A stretch of DNA of 16,098 bases from an uncultured Pelagibacteraceae bacterium (GCA_902557585.1 CACEBA010000014.1:1-16098); one strand, 5' to 3'. Counted from the first letter of the stretch, positions 1 through 8,942 are shown. Notes: a model not told the origin generated them from the letters alone. Program-made: numbers and translations.

Positions 1-455
1 AAATTGCTCCTCAAACAGAAGGAGATTTGAGGGATGAACATGTTAATCATATTGCTAATAAGCTTGATGTAAGTAAAGAAGAAGTTGTTTCAATGAATAG
101 AAGATTGTCGGGTAAAGAGTTTTCACTAAATGCTCAAGTTGGTGAAGATGGAGATGAATGGCAAGACTGGTTAGTTGATAAAGAATTAGACCATGACCTA
201 AAGTTTGCTCAGCATGAGGAAATGGAACAAAGGAAAGATTTATTAAAAGACTCTATTAAGGTCCTTAATGATAGAGAAAGAGAAATTTTATACTCAAGAA
301 GATTGAATGACAATCCAACGACATTAGAAGATTTAAGTCAGAAATATAAAATTAGCCGAGAAAGGGTAAGACAAATTGAAAATAAAGCTTTTGAAAAACT
401 TCAAAAGCACATGCTTCTTTTAGCAAAATCTAAAAATTTATTGCCAGCTAATTAA
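1..455 (+). CDS. rpoH: RNA polymerase heat-shock sigma factor RpoH (sigma-32), C-terminal part
   Basis: This is the 3' part of a sigma-70-family gene. The frame is open from base 3, with the in-frame residues IAPQTEGD before the first possible TTG at 27, so the true start lies left of the window; about 150 residues are visible. Region 3 covers roughly the first 60 visible residues ([13 protein letters not shown]). Region 4 is near the end: [13 protein letters not shown], followed by the helix-turn-helix [19 protein letters not shown] that reads the -35 element. The sequence follows RpoH more closely than RpoD: it has a short acidic linker containing DEWQDWLVD and ends soon after the helix-turn-helix. 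RpoH directs transcription of chaperone and protease genes; FtsH, encoded in this same window, degrades RpoH in E. coli. It is the only + strand gene here and converges on purA. The RpoH-specific box of region 2/3 is not visible because of the truncation. Confidence 0.93.
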   Translation, partial: IAPQTEGDLRDEHVNHIANKLDVSKEEVVSMNRRLSGKEFSLNAQVGEDGDEWQDWLVDKELDHDLKFAQHEEMEQRKDLLKDSIKVLNDREREILYSRRLNDNPTTLEDLSQKYKISRERVRQIENKAFEKLQKHMLLLAKSKNLLPAN

Positions 456-1744
456 ACATCAAAAGGGTTTTCAACTAATATTGTATCTTCTCTCTCTGGA
501 CTAGTAGATATGCTTGAAATTTTTGCACCTATAAAATCCTCAATTGCAAAAATATATTTTTTTGCATTTTCTGGTAAATCAACCATATTTTTTATTCCAC
601 TTGTTGTAGCTTTCCATCCTGGGAAAGTTTTAAATATCGGTTTTATTTTTAATTGATCCTCTACAGCTGCTGGTAAATAATCAATCTTTTTTCCATCTAG
701 CTCATAATGTATACACATTTTAATTTCATCTAATTCATCTAATACGTCCAATTTAGTAAGTGCAATTCCATCAATACCAGAAATTTTAATGGTTTGTCTC
801 ACCAGAACACCGTCGAACCAACCGCATCTTCTTTTTCTGCTAGTAACAGTTCCAAATTCTTTTCCTCGAGTTCCCAATAATTCTCCTATTTCATCTTTTA
901 ACTCAGTTGGAAAAGGTCCTTCTCCAACACGAGTAGTATATGCTTTGGTTATCCCTAGTACATAATTAATTGAATTTGGTCCACAACCAGTTCCTGTCGC
1001 AGCACTTGAGGCTACAGTATTAGAAGAAGTTACATAAGGATAAGTGCCATGATCTACATCTAATAAAATTCCTTGAGCCCCTTCAAATAAAATTTTTTTT
1101 TTTTGTTTTTTAAATTGATCAACTTTAAGCCATACGGGCTGTGAAAATTTTAGTATATTTGGTGCAATCTTTAATAGTTTTTCTTTTAGTTGCTCTTTTT
1201 CATAAATTTTTTTTCCTAAACCTTTCCTAATAGCATTGTGGTGTATTAAAACTGACTCTAACCTCTGATCTAAATTTTTTTCAGATCTTAAATCCATTAC
1301 TCTTATAGATCTTCTACCAACTTTGTCCTCATAAGCAGGTCCAATTCCTCGTCTTGTAGTTCCAATTTTTCCTTTTCCAGCTGCATCTTCTCTTATTTCA
1401 TCCATTTCTCTATGAAATGGTAAAATTAAATTTGCAGACTCTGAAACAATAAAATTATCAACATTAACATCTACCCCTTTTAATTTTATTTCTTCTATTT
1501 CGTCTAGTAGTGCCCAGGGATCAACCACTACTCCATTACCAATGATTGAAATCTTATTTTTTCTCACTATTCCTGAAGGTAGTAGTCTTAATTTATAAGT
1601 TATACCATCAATAACGAGTGTATGTCCTGCATTGTGTCCTCCCTGGAATCTTATTACAACGTCTGCCTGCTCAGATAGCCAATCAACTATCTTACCCTTT
1701 CCTTCATCTCCCCATTGTGACCCAACGACTACTATATTTTTCAT
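452..1744 (-). CDS. purA: Adenylosuccinate synthetase PurA
   Basis: PurA joins IMP and aspartate using GTP to make adenylosuccinate, the first committed step from IMP to AMP, in the cytosol. At 430 residues it is of normal family length. The N-terminal P-loop [11 protein letters not shown] covers residues 8-18 and contains the catalytic Asp13; the catalytic His41 lies in [10 protein letters not shown]. Further signatures are [14 protein letters not shown] (about 128-141), [24 protein letters not shown] in the middle, and a C-terminal GTP-binding region. It starts with ATG at 1744, overlapping the thiD stop by one base, so the two are probably co-transcribed and translationally coupled. Its stop overlaps the rpoH stop, tail to tail. 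Oddity: the coding strand contains a run of 12 A (bases 1093-1104) encoding part of QKKKI, a possible slippage site. Identity is certain. Confidence 0.98.
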   Translation of the reverse strand: MKNIVVVGSQWGDEGKGKIVDWLSEQADVVIRFQGGHNAGHTLVIDGITYKLRLLPSGIVRKNKISIIGNGVVVDPWALLDEIEEIKLKGVDVNVDNFIVSESANLILPFHREMDEIREDAAGKGKIGTTRRGIGPAYEDKVGRRSIRVMDLRSEKNLDQRLESVLIHHNAIRKGLGKKIYEKEQLKEKLLKIAPNILKFSQPVWLKVDQFKKQKKKILFEGAQGILLDVDHGTYPYVTSSNTVASSAATGTGCGPNSINYVLGITKAYTTRVGEGPFPTELKDEIGELLGTRGKEFGTVTSRKRRCGWFDGVLVRQTIKISGIDGIALTKLDVLDELDEIKMCIHYELDGKKIDYLPAAVEDQLKIKPIFKTFPGWKATTSGIKNMVDLPENAKKYIFAIEDFIGAKISSISTSPEREDTILVENPFDV

Positions 1745-2556
1745 TATTTTAATTTTTTATCTATGCTCATCGAATTAAGATGATTTATTGGACCATGACC
1801 TTTACCATAATTGGGGTTAGATATTATGGCCAAATTTACATATTTAATTCCAAGCTCACAAGATTTCTTTACTGTTTTTCCACATGATAAAAATGTTGCT
1901 ATTGCACTTGATAATGTACAACCAGTTCCATGAGTATTTTTAGTTTTAACTCTTTTACTATCAAAAATTTTGATATCTTTATTGTTTACATAAATGTCAT
2001 GAATTATTTTTCCTTTCAAATGACCACCTTTAATAAGTACATTTTTTGCCCCTAATCCAAGTAACTTTTGTGCAGCATAAATCATATCCTTTTTAGTTTT
2101 TATTTTTGTATTGGTTAAAATTTCTGCCTCAGGAATATTTGGTGTTAGCAATAATACTTTTTTAATCAGTATTAATTTAAGTAAATTTATTGCATTATTA
2201 TTAATTAATTTTGTTCCACCCTTCGCAACCATAACTGGATCTAAAACAATATTTCTAGATTTTATTTGACTCAATGATTTACTTACTGATCTTATAACCT
2301 TTGATGAGTGCAGCATACCAATCTTAATAGCATCTGGTAAAATATCTTTTGAAGTAAAAATAATTTGATTATAAATTTCCTTTGGATTAATAGCCACTAT
2401 TGAGTTAACTCCAGTAGTATTTTGAACTGTAACAGCTGTTATTGCTGTCATTGCGTATGAACCTAATGCTGTAACAGTTTTTATATCTGCCTGGACTCCA
2501 GCTCCACCAGAAGAATCTGATCCTGCAATAATTAACACTTTCGATTTTGGTTTCAA
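1744..2556 (-). CDS. thiD: Hydroxymethylpyrimidine / HMP-phosphate kinase ThiD
   Basis: This ribokinase-fold enzyme phosphorylates 4-amino-5-hydroxymethyl-2-methylpyrimidine and then its monophosphate, supplying HMP-PP for thiamin synthesis or salvage. The 270 residues match the usual ThiD size. Visible motifs are [20 protein letters not shown] near the N-terminus, [10 protein letters not shown] at about 105-114, and the anion-hole/catalytic motif [13 protein letters not shown] near residue 210. The start is TTG at 2556-2554, one base after the glmM stop. No ATG exists between the upstream in-frame stop (2584-2586) and the conserved core. A GTG at 2538-2536 would leave only LIIAGSD, so TTG is preferred. 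It sits between glmM and purA in an apparent operon. The SAR11 group is known to lack thiC and to depend on an external pyrimidine precursor, which fits a stand-alone thiD; that link is inference. No TPP riboswitch is visible, as there is no leader. Confidence 0.93.
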   Translation of the reverse strand: MKPKSKVLIIAGSDSSGGAGVQADIKTVTALGSYAMTAITAVTVQNTTGVNSIVAINPKEIYNQIIFTSKDILPDAIKIGMLHSSKVIRSVSKSLSQIKSRNIVLDPVMVAKGGTKLINNNAINLLKLILIKKVLLLTPNIPEAEILTNTKIKTKKDMIYAAQKLLGLGAKNVLIKGGHLKGKIIHDIYVNNKDIKIFDSKRVKTKNTHGTGCTLSSAIATFLSCGKTVKKSCELGIKYVNLAIISNPNYGKGHGPINHLNSMSIDKKLK

Positions 2557-2557
2557 T

Positions 2558-3889
2558 TTATTTAATTTTTTTGGTAATAATATTTATACACTTTAGTAAA
2601 AGATCTAAATTTTCACTTTCACCCATTACTCTTATTTTTGACTCTGTGCCTGACTTTCTGACGAGGATTCTTCCATTTCCTTTAATTAGTCTTTCAGCAT
2701 TTTTAATTGCTTTTTTTAAATCTCTTTTACTTATTATATTTTTATCTTTTACATATATATTTTTTAGTATCTGTGGAATTTTTTTAAAATTTGTGAAAAA
2801 CTCACTAGCTTTTTTACCTTTTCTCAGTGCAAATAAACACTCCAAAGCAACCAGTAGCCCATCACCAGTGGTTGCAAACTTGCCAAGAATAATATGTCCA
2901 GATTGTTCACCACCTAAATTAAATTTATATTTTTGCATTTTTTCTTTTACGTATCTATCACCAACATTTGCTCTTATAAATTTTATATTTTTATTATTAA
3001 AATACTTCTCTAAACCATAGTTAGACATTAGTGTACCAACTACTCCGCCCTTTAACATTTTTTTATTTTTCCATCTTGAGGCTATAGCTGCAATTATTTG
3101 ATCACCATCAATTATATTGCTTTTTTCATCACACATTATGACTCGATCTGCATCTCCATCTAATGAAATGCCAATATGAGCTTTATATTTTTTTACTGCT
3201 ACTCTAATATTTTTAGGGTAAACAGATCCACAATTTTTATTAATATTTATACCATTTGGCTCTGCACCAATAGATATTACTTTTGCCCCTAATGATTTCA
3301 ACAATTCAGGTCCAGCTTTATAACCAGCTCCATTTGCGCAATCTATTACAATCCTAAGTCCTCTTAGATTGAACTCCTTTGTAAAGTTTTTTTTCAAAAT
3401 TTTAATATAGTCCTTAGTTCCTGTTTCTAGTCTTTTTACTCTTCCTATTTTTTCAGCCTTAGATAAATTTTTTGTAATATTTTTATCTATTAAGTTTTCA
3501 ATTTTCTTTTCAAACCTATCAGATAGTTTCATTCCATTTGGACCAAATAGTTTTAATCCGTTGTCATAGTGTGGATTATGTGATGCAGTGATCATTATAC
3601 CCATATTAGCTCTCATAGCTTTAGTTAGCATTGCCAAGCCATTTGTTGGTATAGGTCCTAAAGTATAAACATCCATACCAGCTGAAGTTAATCCTGATAC
3701 TAAAGCGGGCTCAAGCATATAACCTGAAAGTCTTGTATCTTTTGCAATTATAGCAGTTTGTTTACTTTTATTTTGTGATCTAAAAAAAGTTCCTGAAGCA
3801 AGGCCAAACTTAAAAAACATTTCACCATTTATATTTTTACTGTTTACCGCACCCCTTATTCCATCAGTACCGAAATATTTTTTTGACAT
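2558..3889 (-). CDS. glmM: Phosphoglucosamine mutase GlmM
   Basis: GlmM converts glucosamine-6-phosphate to glucosamine-1-phosphate on the way to UDP-GlcNAc, for peptidoglycan and lipid A. The protein has 443 residues, normal for the family. Visible features are the N-terminal FGTDGIRG; the active-site loop TASHNPHYDNGLK, with the phosphorylated serine at Ser103; the Mg-binding loop DGDADR at residues 244-249; the sugar-binding GGEQSGH around residue 330; and the C-terminal phosphate-binding loop RKSGTES. Together these separate GlmM from phosphomannomutase/phosphoglucomutase, where the sugar loop differs. It starts with ATG at 3889, overlapping the folP stop as TAATG. The folP-glmM pair is a common bacterial neighbourhood. 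The stop lies one base before the thiD TTG, so translational coupling is likely. Confidence 0.97.
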   Translation of the reverse strand: MSKKYFGTDGIRGAVNSKNINGEMFFKFGLASGTFFRSQNKSKQTAIIAKDTRLSGYMLEPALVSGLTSAGMDVYTLGPIPTNGLAMLTKAMRANMGIMITASHNPHYDNGLKLFGPNGMKLSDRFEKKIENLIDKNITKNLSKAEKIGRVKRLETGTKDYIKILKKNFTKEFNLRGLRIVIDCANGAGYKAGPELLKSLGAKVISIGAEPNGININKNCGSVYPKNIRVAVKKYKAHIGISLDGDADRVIMCDEKSNIIDGDQIIAAIASRWKNKKMLKGGVVGTLMSNYGLEKYFNNKNIKFIRANVGDRYVKEKMQKYKFNLGGEQSGHIILGKFATTGDGLLVALECLFALRKGKKASEFFTNFKKIPQILKNIYVKDKNIISKRDLKKAIKNAERLIKGNGRILVRKSGTESKIRVMGESENLDLLLKCINIITKKIK

Positions 3890-4941
3890 TAATCTTTAAG
3901 TATTTTTTTATAAACTTTTATAGATTGCATAACTTCATTAACATCATGAATTCTCAAAATTTGAACTCCTTGGCTCATCAAATATATTGATGATGCTATT
4001 GTTCCCCCAATCCTTAATTTACTATCGTTTTTCTTAGATATATCTTTAATAAATCTTTTTCTTGAATTGCCCACAAGTATAGGAAAACCAAGGGTATGGA
4101 AAATAGAAATATTCGTCATTAGACTCATATTATGTTTCAAATTTTTTCCAAATCCTATGCCTGGATCAATAATAATTTTATTGTGATTTATTCCAATTGA
4201 TCTCAAATATCTAATCTTCTTTTCAAAAAAATCATATACATCTAATAATTCATTTTTATAACTAGGTCTGTTTTGCATATTTTCTGGTCGACCTTGGGAA
4301 TGCTGCAAAATAAAGGGAGTTTTAAAGTGCTTTAAAATACTTACAGTTTCAGGATCATATTCTAAGCCTGACACATCATTTATTATACTTATTCCTAATT
4401 GTATTCCTTTTTTCATTATAGCAGATTTTCTAGTATCTAAAGATATTGGTAATTTTTTACTTAATATTTTTAAAATTTTATGAATTCTACTCCATTCCAA
4501 ATTTTCACTTATAGTTTTAGAGCCTGGTCTCGTAGATTCTCCTCCAATATCAATTACACTAGCACCTGAATTATATAAATTTATAGCCCGCTTAATACCT
4601 TTGTCTTTTTTGTTAAATTTTCCACCATCTGAAAAACTATCTGGTGTTAAATTTAAGATCCCAAGAACATTTGGAATTGAATTAAATTTGAAATTACAAA
4701 AACTTTTTTTAGTTGAAGTAATTTTTTTTAAGTCATAATTAATTTTTTTTTGTAAGTGTATTGGTAATTTTTTTAGTTGGTTAATAAAAATTTTTTTTTT
4801 AGAGTTTCTTGAAATTATTTCAATCTGATCAAAAGATATCTCCTTAATGTTATGAAGAGGAAGAGATTTTTTTTTCTTAACAAGTATTTTAGATTGATGG
4901 CCATAATAGAAATTACACGCTCTAGTGTAATATCTTGGCAT
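3889..4941 (-). CDS. folP: Dihydropteroate synthase FolP with alphaproteobacterial-type N-terminal extension
   Basis: FolP condenses p-aminobenzoate with dihydropterin pyrophosphate to make dihydropteroate in folate synthesis. The TIM-barrel core starts near residue 91, with GILNLTPDSFSDGGKF (about 94-109), then GGESTRPGS, INDVSGLEYD, IIDPGIGFGKN and GNSRKRFI, all standard DHPS pterin- and phosphate-binding motifs. About 90 residues precede the core, beginning MPRYYTRACNFYYG. From memory, many alphaproteobacterial FolP proteins start with a comparable YYRP-type extension of unknown role. I chose the ATG at 4941-4939 (350 residues) over the TTG just before it at 4944; the ftsH stop lies 7 bases upstream. 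The stop overlaps glmM by one base. The extension is very lysine-rich and is encoded by several long A tracts, including A10 at 4791-4800. Confidence 0.95.
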   Translation of the reverse strand: MPRYYTRACNFYYGHQSKILVKKKKSLPLHNIKEISFDQIEIISRNSKKKIFINQLKKLPIHLQKKINYDLKKITSTKKSFCNFKFNSIPNVLGILNLTPDSFSDGGKFNKKDKGIKRAINLYNSGASVIDIGGESTRPGSKTISENLEWSRIHKILKILSKKLPISLDTRKSAIMKKGIQLGISIINDVSGLEYDPETVSILKHFKTPFILQHSQGRPENMQNRPSYKNELLDVYDFFEKKIRYLRSIGINHNKIIIDPGIGFGKNLKHNMSLMTNISIFHTLGFPILVGNSRKRFIKDISKKNDSKLRIGGTIASSIYLMSQGVQILRIHDVNEVMQSIKVYKKILKD

Positions 4942-4948
4942 CAACGGC

Positions 4949-6835
4949 TTAGTGAACTATTTTAGGTTTTAAACCCATTGCACCTAGAGCAGAGCTCTGA
5001 TCATCTGTTTCATCTGGTTTTTCTACTACCTTATCTTTGGGATATAAGTTTTTATTTACTATATTCTCAATTTCTTCTCCAGTTAAAGTCTCATAAGTTA
5101 TAAGAGCTTTTGCAATTTTATGTAAATCATCAATTTTTTCTGTTAATATCTTTCTAGCTTGGTTATAACCCTCATCAACTAATTTTCTTATTTCTTTATC
5201 TATTTTTTGAGCAACAGCTTCTGAAACTGATTGAGTTTGAGTAACAGATCTGCCTAAAAATACTTCCTCTTGGTTTTCACCGTATTCAACTGGCCCCATT
5301 TCTTCACTCATACCATATTTTGTTACCATTGCCCTAGCAAGTTGCGTAGCTTGGTTAATATCAGACCCACTTCCACCACCTGCTCCCGTAGAAATATTAT
5401 CTTTTCCAAAAATAATCTCCTCTGCAACTCTACCTCCGAAACAGACAGCCAATCTTGCTTTTAGATATTTTATTGAATATCCATGCTTATCTCTTTCGGG
5501 TAAATTCATAACCATTCCAAGGGCTCTTCCTCTTGGAATAATTGTTGCTTTATGAATTGGATCATAACTTGGCATATTAAATGAAACCAAAGCATGACCT
5601 CCTTCGTGATATGCTGTCAATTTTTTTTCATCCTCTGTCATTACCATTGATCTTCTTTCTGCACCCATCATTACTTTGTCTTTGGCTTCTTCAAACTCAT
5701 TTAGTGTTACAATTCTTTTACTTTTTCTTGCTGCCAATAATGCTGCTTCGTTTACTAAATTTGCTAAATCTGCTCCCGAAAATCCTGGTGTACCTCTCGC
5801 TACAGTTCTTAAGTTAACATCTGGAGCCATCTTAATTTTCTTAGCATGTACTTTAAGAATTTTTTCTCTTCCTATTATATCTGGGTTAGAAACAACTACT
5901 TGTCTATCAAATCGACCTGGTCTTAGTAAAGCGGGGTCTAGCACATCAGGTCTGTTAGTTGCTGCAATTATTATTACTCCTTCATTAGTGTCAAATCCAT
6001 CCATTTCTACCAACAACTGATTTAGTGTTTGTTCTCTTTCGTCATTACCACCACCAAGACCTGCACCTCTACTCCTACCTACGGCATCTATTTCATCTAT
6101 AAATATTATGCACGGAGCATTTTTTTTACCTTGTTCAAACATATCTCTCACTCTTGATGCACCAACTCCAACAAACATTTCAACAAAATCTGAACCTGAA
6201 ATTGTAAAGAAAGGAACACCAGCTTCACCTGCAATTGCTCTTGCTAAAAGTGTTTTACCAGTACCTGGTGGACCAACTAGCAATGCACCTCGAGGTATTT
6301 TTCCTCCTAGTCTACTAAACTTTTTAGGATCTTTTAAAAATTCCACTATTTCTTCAACCTCCTCTTTAGCTTCTTCAACTCCTGCTACATCATTAAATGT
6401 AACTTTGCCTTTAAGCTCATTCATCATTTTAGCTTTAGATTTTCCAAAACCCATAGCTCCGCCTCTACCGCCTTGCATTTGTCTCATAAAGAAAATCCAA
6501 ACTGCAATTAATAAAAGCATTGGGAACCATGAAAGTAGTACTCCAAATAAAGAAGGCATTTTCTCCTCTAAGGGTGCTGCCGAAATACTAACTCCTTTAT
6601 CGGATAGTTTTTCAATTAAATTTGGATCATTTGGTGAATATGTAGAAAAAGCATTTCCGTTTGAATAAATACCTTTAATATTATTTCCTTGTATCTCAAC
6701 TTTTAAAACTTCACCATTATCTACAGATGTTAAAAAATCTGAAAAAATAATTTGATTTCCACCTCTTGTATTTGGTTGTGGGTTTTTAAACATATTGTAA
6801 AGACCAATAGTTAAAAAAACTATTATCCCCCACAT
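4949..6835 (-). CDS. ftsH: ATP-dependent zinc metalloprotease FtsH
   Basis: FtsH is an inner-membrane hexameric AAA+ protease that degrades damaged membrane proteins and, in E. coli, regulators such as RpoH and LpxC. In order along the 628 residues: a first membrane helix at about 2-16; a periplasmic domain; a second helix at about 100-117 followed by MRQMQGG; the AAA domain with Walker A GPPGTGKT at 188-195, Walker B IIFIDEID at 243-250 and the second region of homology [17 protein letters not shown]; and the zinc site HEGGH at 410-414, where HEAGH is usual. The ATG at 6835 gives a first helix starting at residue 2, unusually close to the N-terminus. Eight residues (MNLKNLA plus the present Met) that would fit the family's start lie upstream, one base out of frame across an A7 tract; see findings. 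Its neighbours tilS and folP match the usual alphaproteobacterial order. Identity is certain; the start is uncertain. Confidence 0.96.
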   Translation of the reverse strand: MWGIIVFLTIGLYNMFKNPQPNTRGGNQIIFSDFLTSVDNGEVLKVEIQGNNIKGIYSNGNAFSTYSPNDPNLIEKLSDKGVSISAAPLEEKMPSLFGVLLSWFPMLLLIAVWIFFMRQMQGGRGGAMGFGKSKAKMMNELKGKVTFNDVAGVEEAKEEVEEIVEFLKDPKKFSRLGGKIPRGALLVGPPGTGKTLLARAIAGEAGVPFFTISGSDFVEMFVGVGASRVRDMFEQGKKNAPCIIFIDEIDAVGRSRGAGLGGGNDEREQTLNQLLVEMDGFDTNEGVIIIAATNRPDVLDPALLRPGRFDRQVVVSNPDIIGREKILKVHAKKIKMAPDVNLRTVARGTPGFSGADLANLVNEAALLAARKSKRIVTLNEFEEAKDKVMMGAERRSMVMTEDEKKLTAYHEGGHALVSFNMPSYDPIHKATIIPRGRALGMVMNLPERDKHGYSIKYLKARLAVCFGGRVAEEIIFGKDNISTGAGGGSGSDINQATQLARAMVTKYGMSEEMGPVEYGENQEEVFLGRSVTQTQSVSEAVAQKIDKEIRKLVDEGYNQARKILTEKIDDLHKIAKALITYETLTGEEIENIVNKNLYPKDKVVEKPDETDDQSSALGAMGLKPKIVH

Positions 6836-6912
6836 CGCAAGATTTTTTTAAATTCATAACCTTAAAATAATAATTATTATCAATTAAACAAGTGACAAAA
6901 TATCAAAAAGTA

Positions 6913-7953
6913 TTAAATTTTTTGCTCATTTGTCACAATGATTGACCGATTCACTTTATTTATTAAACATTTACCTAGAGTTAGTTTAACTGATAAATTG
7001 GGGTAATTTTTTACGATCTCAATGATTCTGTCAATCTTTTTTCCTCTAGAGGGATAATACTTTTTTCCAACACTTTTAATTACTTTTGTAAGTGACCTAA
7101 AAACGACTTCGTGAGGTTGATAAAAAAATTTGATTTTGATAAGAACTGTATTTTTTTTCTTATTAAAAAATGAATTCTCTCTCAAATTTTGTTTAACATA
7201 ATAATTTATAGTTTCGTTGGAGTCTTTTAAATTTTTAATAGTCAAAAAGAATTTTTTTTTATCTAATCCCTCTGCTTGCAAATTCTTTGTTAATTTTCTT
7301 ATTCTTACTCTTTTAAACTTATCATCTTCATTAGATGGATCATTGATATAATGTTTAAAAACATTCTTTGTTAAATAAATTAAATCCTTTTTTTCAAAAT
7401 TTAATAATGGTCTAATTATTCGCATCTTTTGATTATCTAATGTTTCTCCAAATGATACTAGGCCATTTAAACCACTTCCTCTTGAAATTCGTATAAAAAA
7501 ATTTTCGTACAAATCTTCCCAATGATGACCAGTTAAAATATTTTGGATATTTAGTTTTTTAGCCTGGTCTACTAATATACTATATCTTTTTTCTCTAGCT
7601 AAGGACTGAACATTACTTTTAGGCTTTATTCCATTCCACTTAATAATGCTTGAATTTATACTTTTTGCTTTGAGTATTTTTTTTACTAATTGTGCTTCAG
7701 AGGTTGAATTTTTTCGCAACTTGTGGTCAATAATAAAATATTTTACTTTTAAAGATTTTTTAATTGAATAAATTTTCGTTAAAAAAGTCAAAGCTAAGCT
7801 GTCAGGTCCACCTGATACTCCAACAATGAAATTTTGATTTAATTTGAAATTTCTTTCAAATTTTTTGTAAATCTTTAAAACTCTTTTATCTTTTAAATTA
7901 TTTAATAAATTTCTATGAGTCTTGTTTATTACATTCAAATTTTTTAGACTCAT
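6913..7953 (-). CDS. tilS: tRNA(Ile)-lysidine synthetase TilS
   Basis: TilS uses ATP and lysine to convert C34 of the CAU-anticodon isoleucine tRNA to lysidine, so that it reads AUA and is charged with Ile. The PP-loop GVSGGPDSLALT lies at about residues 45-56 (SGGPDS 47-52). A second conserved stretch, ILTGHHWEDLYENFFIRISRGSGLNGL, follows near residue 140; it corresponds to the HHxDDQxET region, here with WED and YEN in place of DDQ and ET. The protein has 346 residues, well short of the roughly 430 of E. coli TilS, so the C-terminal part looks reduced. Starting from the ATG at 7953 it overlaps the 3' end of cpoB by 41 bases; a TTG five codons later would shorten the overlap. AUA codons are very common in such AT-rich genomes, so the enzyme should be essential. 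Confidence 0.92.
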   Translation of the reverse strand: MSLKNLNVINKTHRNLLNNLKDKRVLKIYKKFERNFKLNQNFIVGVSGGPDSLALTFLTKIYSIKKSLKVKYFIIDHKLRKNSTSEAQLVKKILKAKSINSSIIKWNGIKPKSNVQSLAREKRYSILVDQAKKLNIQNILTGHHWEDLYENFFIRISRGSGLNGLVSFGETLDNQKMRIIRPLLNFEKKDLIYLTKNVFKHYINDPSNEDDKFKRVRIRKLTKNLQAEGLDKKKFFLTIKNLKDSNETINYYVKQNLRENSFFNKKKNTVLIKIKFFYQPHEVVFRSLTKVIKSVGKKYYPSRGKKIDRIIEIVKNYPNLSVKLTLGKCLINKVNRSIIVTNEQKI

Positions 7954-8920
7954 ATTTAGCTTTTTGTATTACGGACTGATTTGCTTTTGGATATTGTAAT
8001 TCTACACCGTTAATCATCTTACATCCCTGGTCCTTTTCACCTATTTGAACCATCGAAACTCCAAGTTTTAATAAATTTATTGGTGCTTTTTTGCCTGATG
8101 GATATTTTTGATATCCTTCCAAATAAGCAGACGCAGCATCAGTATACAGCTGTCTTATTCTAAATGTCTCGGCATACCAATACTGTGCACTTCCTGCTAA
8201 TTCGTGTTCCGAATTAGACTTTACAAATTCTCTGAAAGCTCTTTCTGCTGTGCTGTAATCTCCAACTTTTAAAAAACTTGTAGCGAATTCATATTGTTTT
8301 TCTGGAGATAAATCTTGAGGTAATATTTTCTCCTCTGAGTCAAATGTTTCTGTCACAATTGACGCAGTTGTTTCAACTGACTGTATTTGTTGAGAACTAT
8401 TTTTAGTTTCTGTATCTTTGTAAGATATAGAACCAAGATCTTGAGGCTGTGAACTGCCAGGTAAAATCTTCTTTTCACTAACTTTAGGTTTTGAACTCAA
8501 TTTAGAAGAAGTCACGCCAACATTTCCAGAACTGATGGCAGTCTCTATATCTTCAAATCTTACTTGATTATCAGCTTGAATTTTAGACAACCGATTGGAC
8601 AACTTATCTAATTTAAAATTTATTTCTTCAAATTTATTTGTAAGTTCTTTAAATTGATCCTCTACCTCGGACAATTTAAGTAAATGTCTTGTAAGGACAT
8701 CTTCAGAGTTTGAATTTATCTCTAAACCATCATTTAAATTTTTTTTATTTTCTATTTCAATTGATCCTGAATATACCGCTCTTTCAAGTGTTTTAAGATC
8801 ATTTTTAATTATTTCTAAAGTTTCATATATATTATGACTATCAGCATAAGACATACTGTTATAGAAAAAATTTAAAACTAAAATAAGTTTTATAAAAATT
8901 AATTTGAAAGCTAGTTTCAT
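7913..8920 (-). CDS. cpoB: Tol-Pal cell division coordinator CpoB (YbgF), periplasmic coiled-coil/TPR protein
   Basis: CpoB is a periplasmic protein that in E. coli binds TolA and couples outer-membrane constriction to peptidoglycan synthesis by PBP1B. I chose the ATG at 8920 (335 residues) over a TTG two codons earlier. The signal peptide has a lysine near the start, a hydrophobic stretch IFIKLILVLNFFY and a probable cut after SYA (residue 26). A coiled coil lies at about 75-125 (FKELTNKFEEINFKLDKLSN). A Ser/Thr-rich linker follows, and the C-terminal 130 residues form TPR repeats, with signatures such as GDYSTAERAFREFV and YTDAASAYLEGYQKYP. Its place directly after pal supports the call. 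A hairpin lies between pal and this gene, and a TATAAT lies 16 bases upstream of the ATG, so it may have separate expression control. Confidence 0.9.
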   Translation of the reverse strand: MKLAFKLIFIKLILVLNFFYNSMSYADSHNIYETLEIIKNDLKTLERAVYSGSIEIENKKNLNDGLEINSNSEDVLTRHLLKLSEVEDQFKELTNKFEEINFKLDKLSNRLSKIQADNQVRFEDIETAISSGNVGVTSSKLSSKPKVSEKKILPGSSQPQDLGSISYKDTETKNSSQQIQSVETTASIVTETFDSEEKILPQDLSPEKQYEFATSFLKVGDYSTAERAFREFVKSNSEHELAGSAQYWYAETFRIRQLYTDAASAYLEGYQKYPSGKKAPINLLKLGVSMVQIGEKDQGCKMINGVELQYPKANQSVIQKAKYESKKFECNKQDS

Positions 8921-8936
8921 CAACAACTTACTTATG

Positions 8937-8942
8937 ATTATA
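8937..8942 (-). promoter_or_regulatory. Possible -10 box for cpoB
   Basis: The - strand reads a perfect TATAAT here, 16 bases before the cpoB ATG and just downstream of the pal hairpin. A position and spacing suitable for a separate cpoB promoter are seen directly. No good -35 is visible: at 18 bases the match is TTAGGG, inside the hairpin. In DNA this AT-rich the hexamer can arise by chance. Confidence 0.3.

Noticed and set aside
2547..3020. Open frame on the + strand, 157 codons, hydrophobic-looking
   Set aside because: It lies wholly opposite the conserved glmM coding sequence and its Phe/Leu/Ser-rich product is what the reverse of lysine-rich AT-biased code gives.
4942..4944. TTG at 4944 as the start of folP
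   Set aside because: The very next codon is ATG, and the MPRYY start fits the family extension better.
5270..6020. Several overlapping + strand open frames opposite ftsH
   Set aside because: They are shadows of the conserved protease gene; none has a plausible start site.
6108..6668. Open frame on the + strand, 186 codons
   Set aside because: It is antisense to ftsH, across the AAA domain and second membrane helix, with no recognisable motif of its own.
8921..8926. TTG at 8926 as the start of cpoB
   Set aside because: An ATG two codons later gives a cleaner signal peptide start (MKLAFK).
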